A stretch of DNA of 13,799 nucleotides from Alphaproteobacteria bacterium. Its GTDB lineage: Bacteria > Pseudomonadota > Alphaproteobacteria > Rhizobiales > Xanthobacteraceae. The notes under the pieces were generated by a model. The model did no database searches and was not told the DNA's origin. It worked only from the letters and a program-made list of their open reading frames with translations. Below, one piece after another: positions 13,574-13,799 of the stretch. Every line of letters begins with the position of its first letter. Positions within the stretch are counted from its first letter, which is position 1. The stretch lies in NCBI GenBank assembly GCA_005884745.1, contig VAZU01000095.1:1-13799 (forward strand), written 5' to 3'. The translations under genes and the position numbers were made by a program.

Positions 13574-13750
13574 GGGTCGTTTGCGCCTGCGATAGCGTCC
13601 GGTTCGGCGGGGAACCACGATGACTGCTATTTGCTCGGGTCGAGACCTCCGCAACCGCAGAGCGATCACGGTTGGGTCCGAGGGAGCCGCATTCCCGCAG
13701 CCCAACGCGATCGCCCTGCCCTGCTGGGCCAAGGTAAACGGCGGCTGACG

Positions 13751-13799
13751 GTGCTCGAGCTCGTCATCATCTCCACCCTCAACGGCGTGCTCTACGGCA
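13751..13799 (+). CDS. livH: LivH-type ABC transporter permease, first 16 codons only
   Basis: The frame begins at GTG 13751 and reads LELVIISTLNGVLYG up to the window edge. This matches the conserved N-end of LivH-family inner-membrane permeases (first membrane helix, with the NGVLYG motif). A weak AAGG (13731-13734 region) lies upstream. Position right after a LivK-type binding protein fits the usual order K-H-M-G-F. Only 49 bases are visible, so the start codon is tentative. Confidence 0.65.
   Translation, partial: MLELVIISTLNGVLYG

Noticed and set aside
13574..13750. Possible RNA or regulatory gene between the binding protein and permease genes
   Set aside because: About 177 bases with only a weak 6-bp inverted repeat (GTTGGG/CCCAAC); no tRNA, riboswitch or terminator pattern was visible.

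Overview
The window looks like chromosomal DNA from a GC-rich alphaproteobacterium, probably Hyphomicrobiales (Bradyrhizobium / Rhodopseudomonas / Xanthobacteraceae-like). This rests on base composition, gene style (glucokinase, tandem acyl-CoA dehydrogenases, MaoC/NodN-type hydratase, Liv-type ABC transporter) and palindromic intergenic repeats of a kind common in that group. No database search was possible, so the taxon is an inference.

Layout. 1-901: 3' part of a glucokinase gene, whose stop codon lies inside a REP-like repeat. 966-1193: a small exported cysteine-rich protein. 1224-1828 (minus): a membrane-anchored Pro/Ala-rich protein whose reading frame is broken. 2002-4507: a zinc alcohol dehydrogenase and an aldehyde dehydrogenase in tandem, which together could oxidise an alcohol to an acid. 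4525-4593: a full REP-like inverted repeat. 4621-6739: a FadB/FadJ-type fused enoyl-CoA hydratase / 3-hydroxyacyl-CoA dehydrogenase, frameshifted by a 13-bp tandem duplication. 6789-7330: an orphan HigA-like antitoxin whose helix-turn-helix domain has been duplicated in tandem (192-bp unit); only a scar of the toxin gene seems to remain in front of it. 7365-9862: two acyl-CoA dehydrogenase genes (393 and 379 aa) that look like the two subunits of a heteromeric enzyme, separated by a 123-bp palindromic element. 9863-10179 (minus): a second toxin-antitoxin relic with an intact small antitoxin and a toxin cut off after about 31 residues. 10392-11615: a third acyl-CoA dehydrogenase. 11674-12132 (minus): a MaoC-type hydratase, convergent with it. 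12329-13573: a periplasmic substrate-binding protein of the branched-chain amino acid/aromatic acid (LivK) family. 13751-end: the first codons of a LivH-type permease.

How it fits together. The Liv-type transporter, three acyl-CoA dehydrogenases, a MaoC hydratase and the hydratase/hydroxyacyl-CoA dehydrogenase make a coherent uptake plus beta-oxidation locus for an unidentified carboxylic acid (possibly a dicarboxylic, branched or ring-derived acid). The alcohol and aldehyde dehydrogenases could feed it. No CoA ligase or thiolase is visible in the window.

The most unusual aspect is local decay and rearrangement inside this catabolic cluster. There are two separate antitoxin genes that have each lost their toxin, one of which has duplicated its DNA-binding domain and lost its normal stop codon. 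There is also a short duplication that breaks the bifunctional beta-oxidation gene just after its second catalytic glutamate, and repeats occupy several of the gene junctions.
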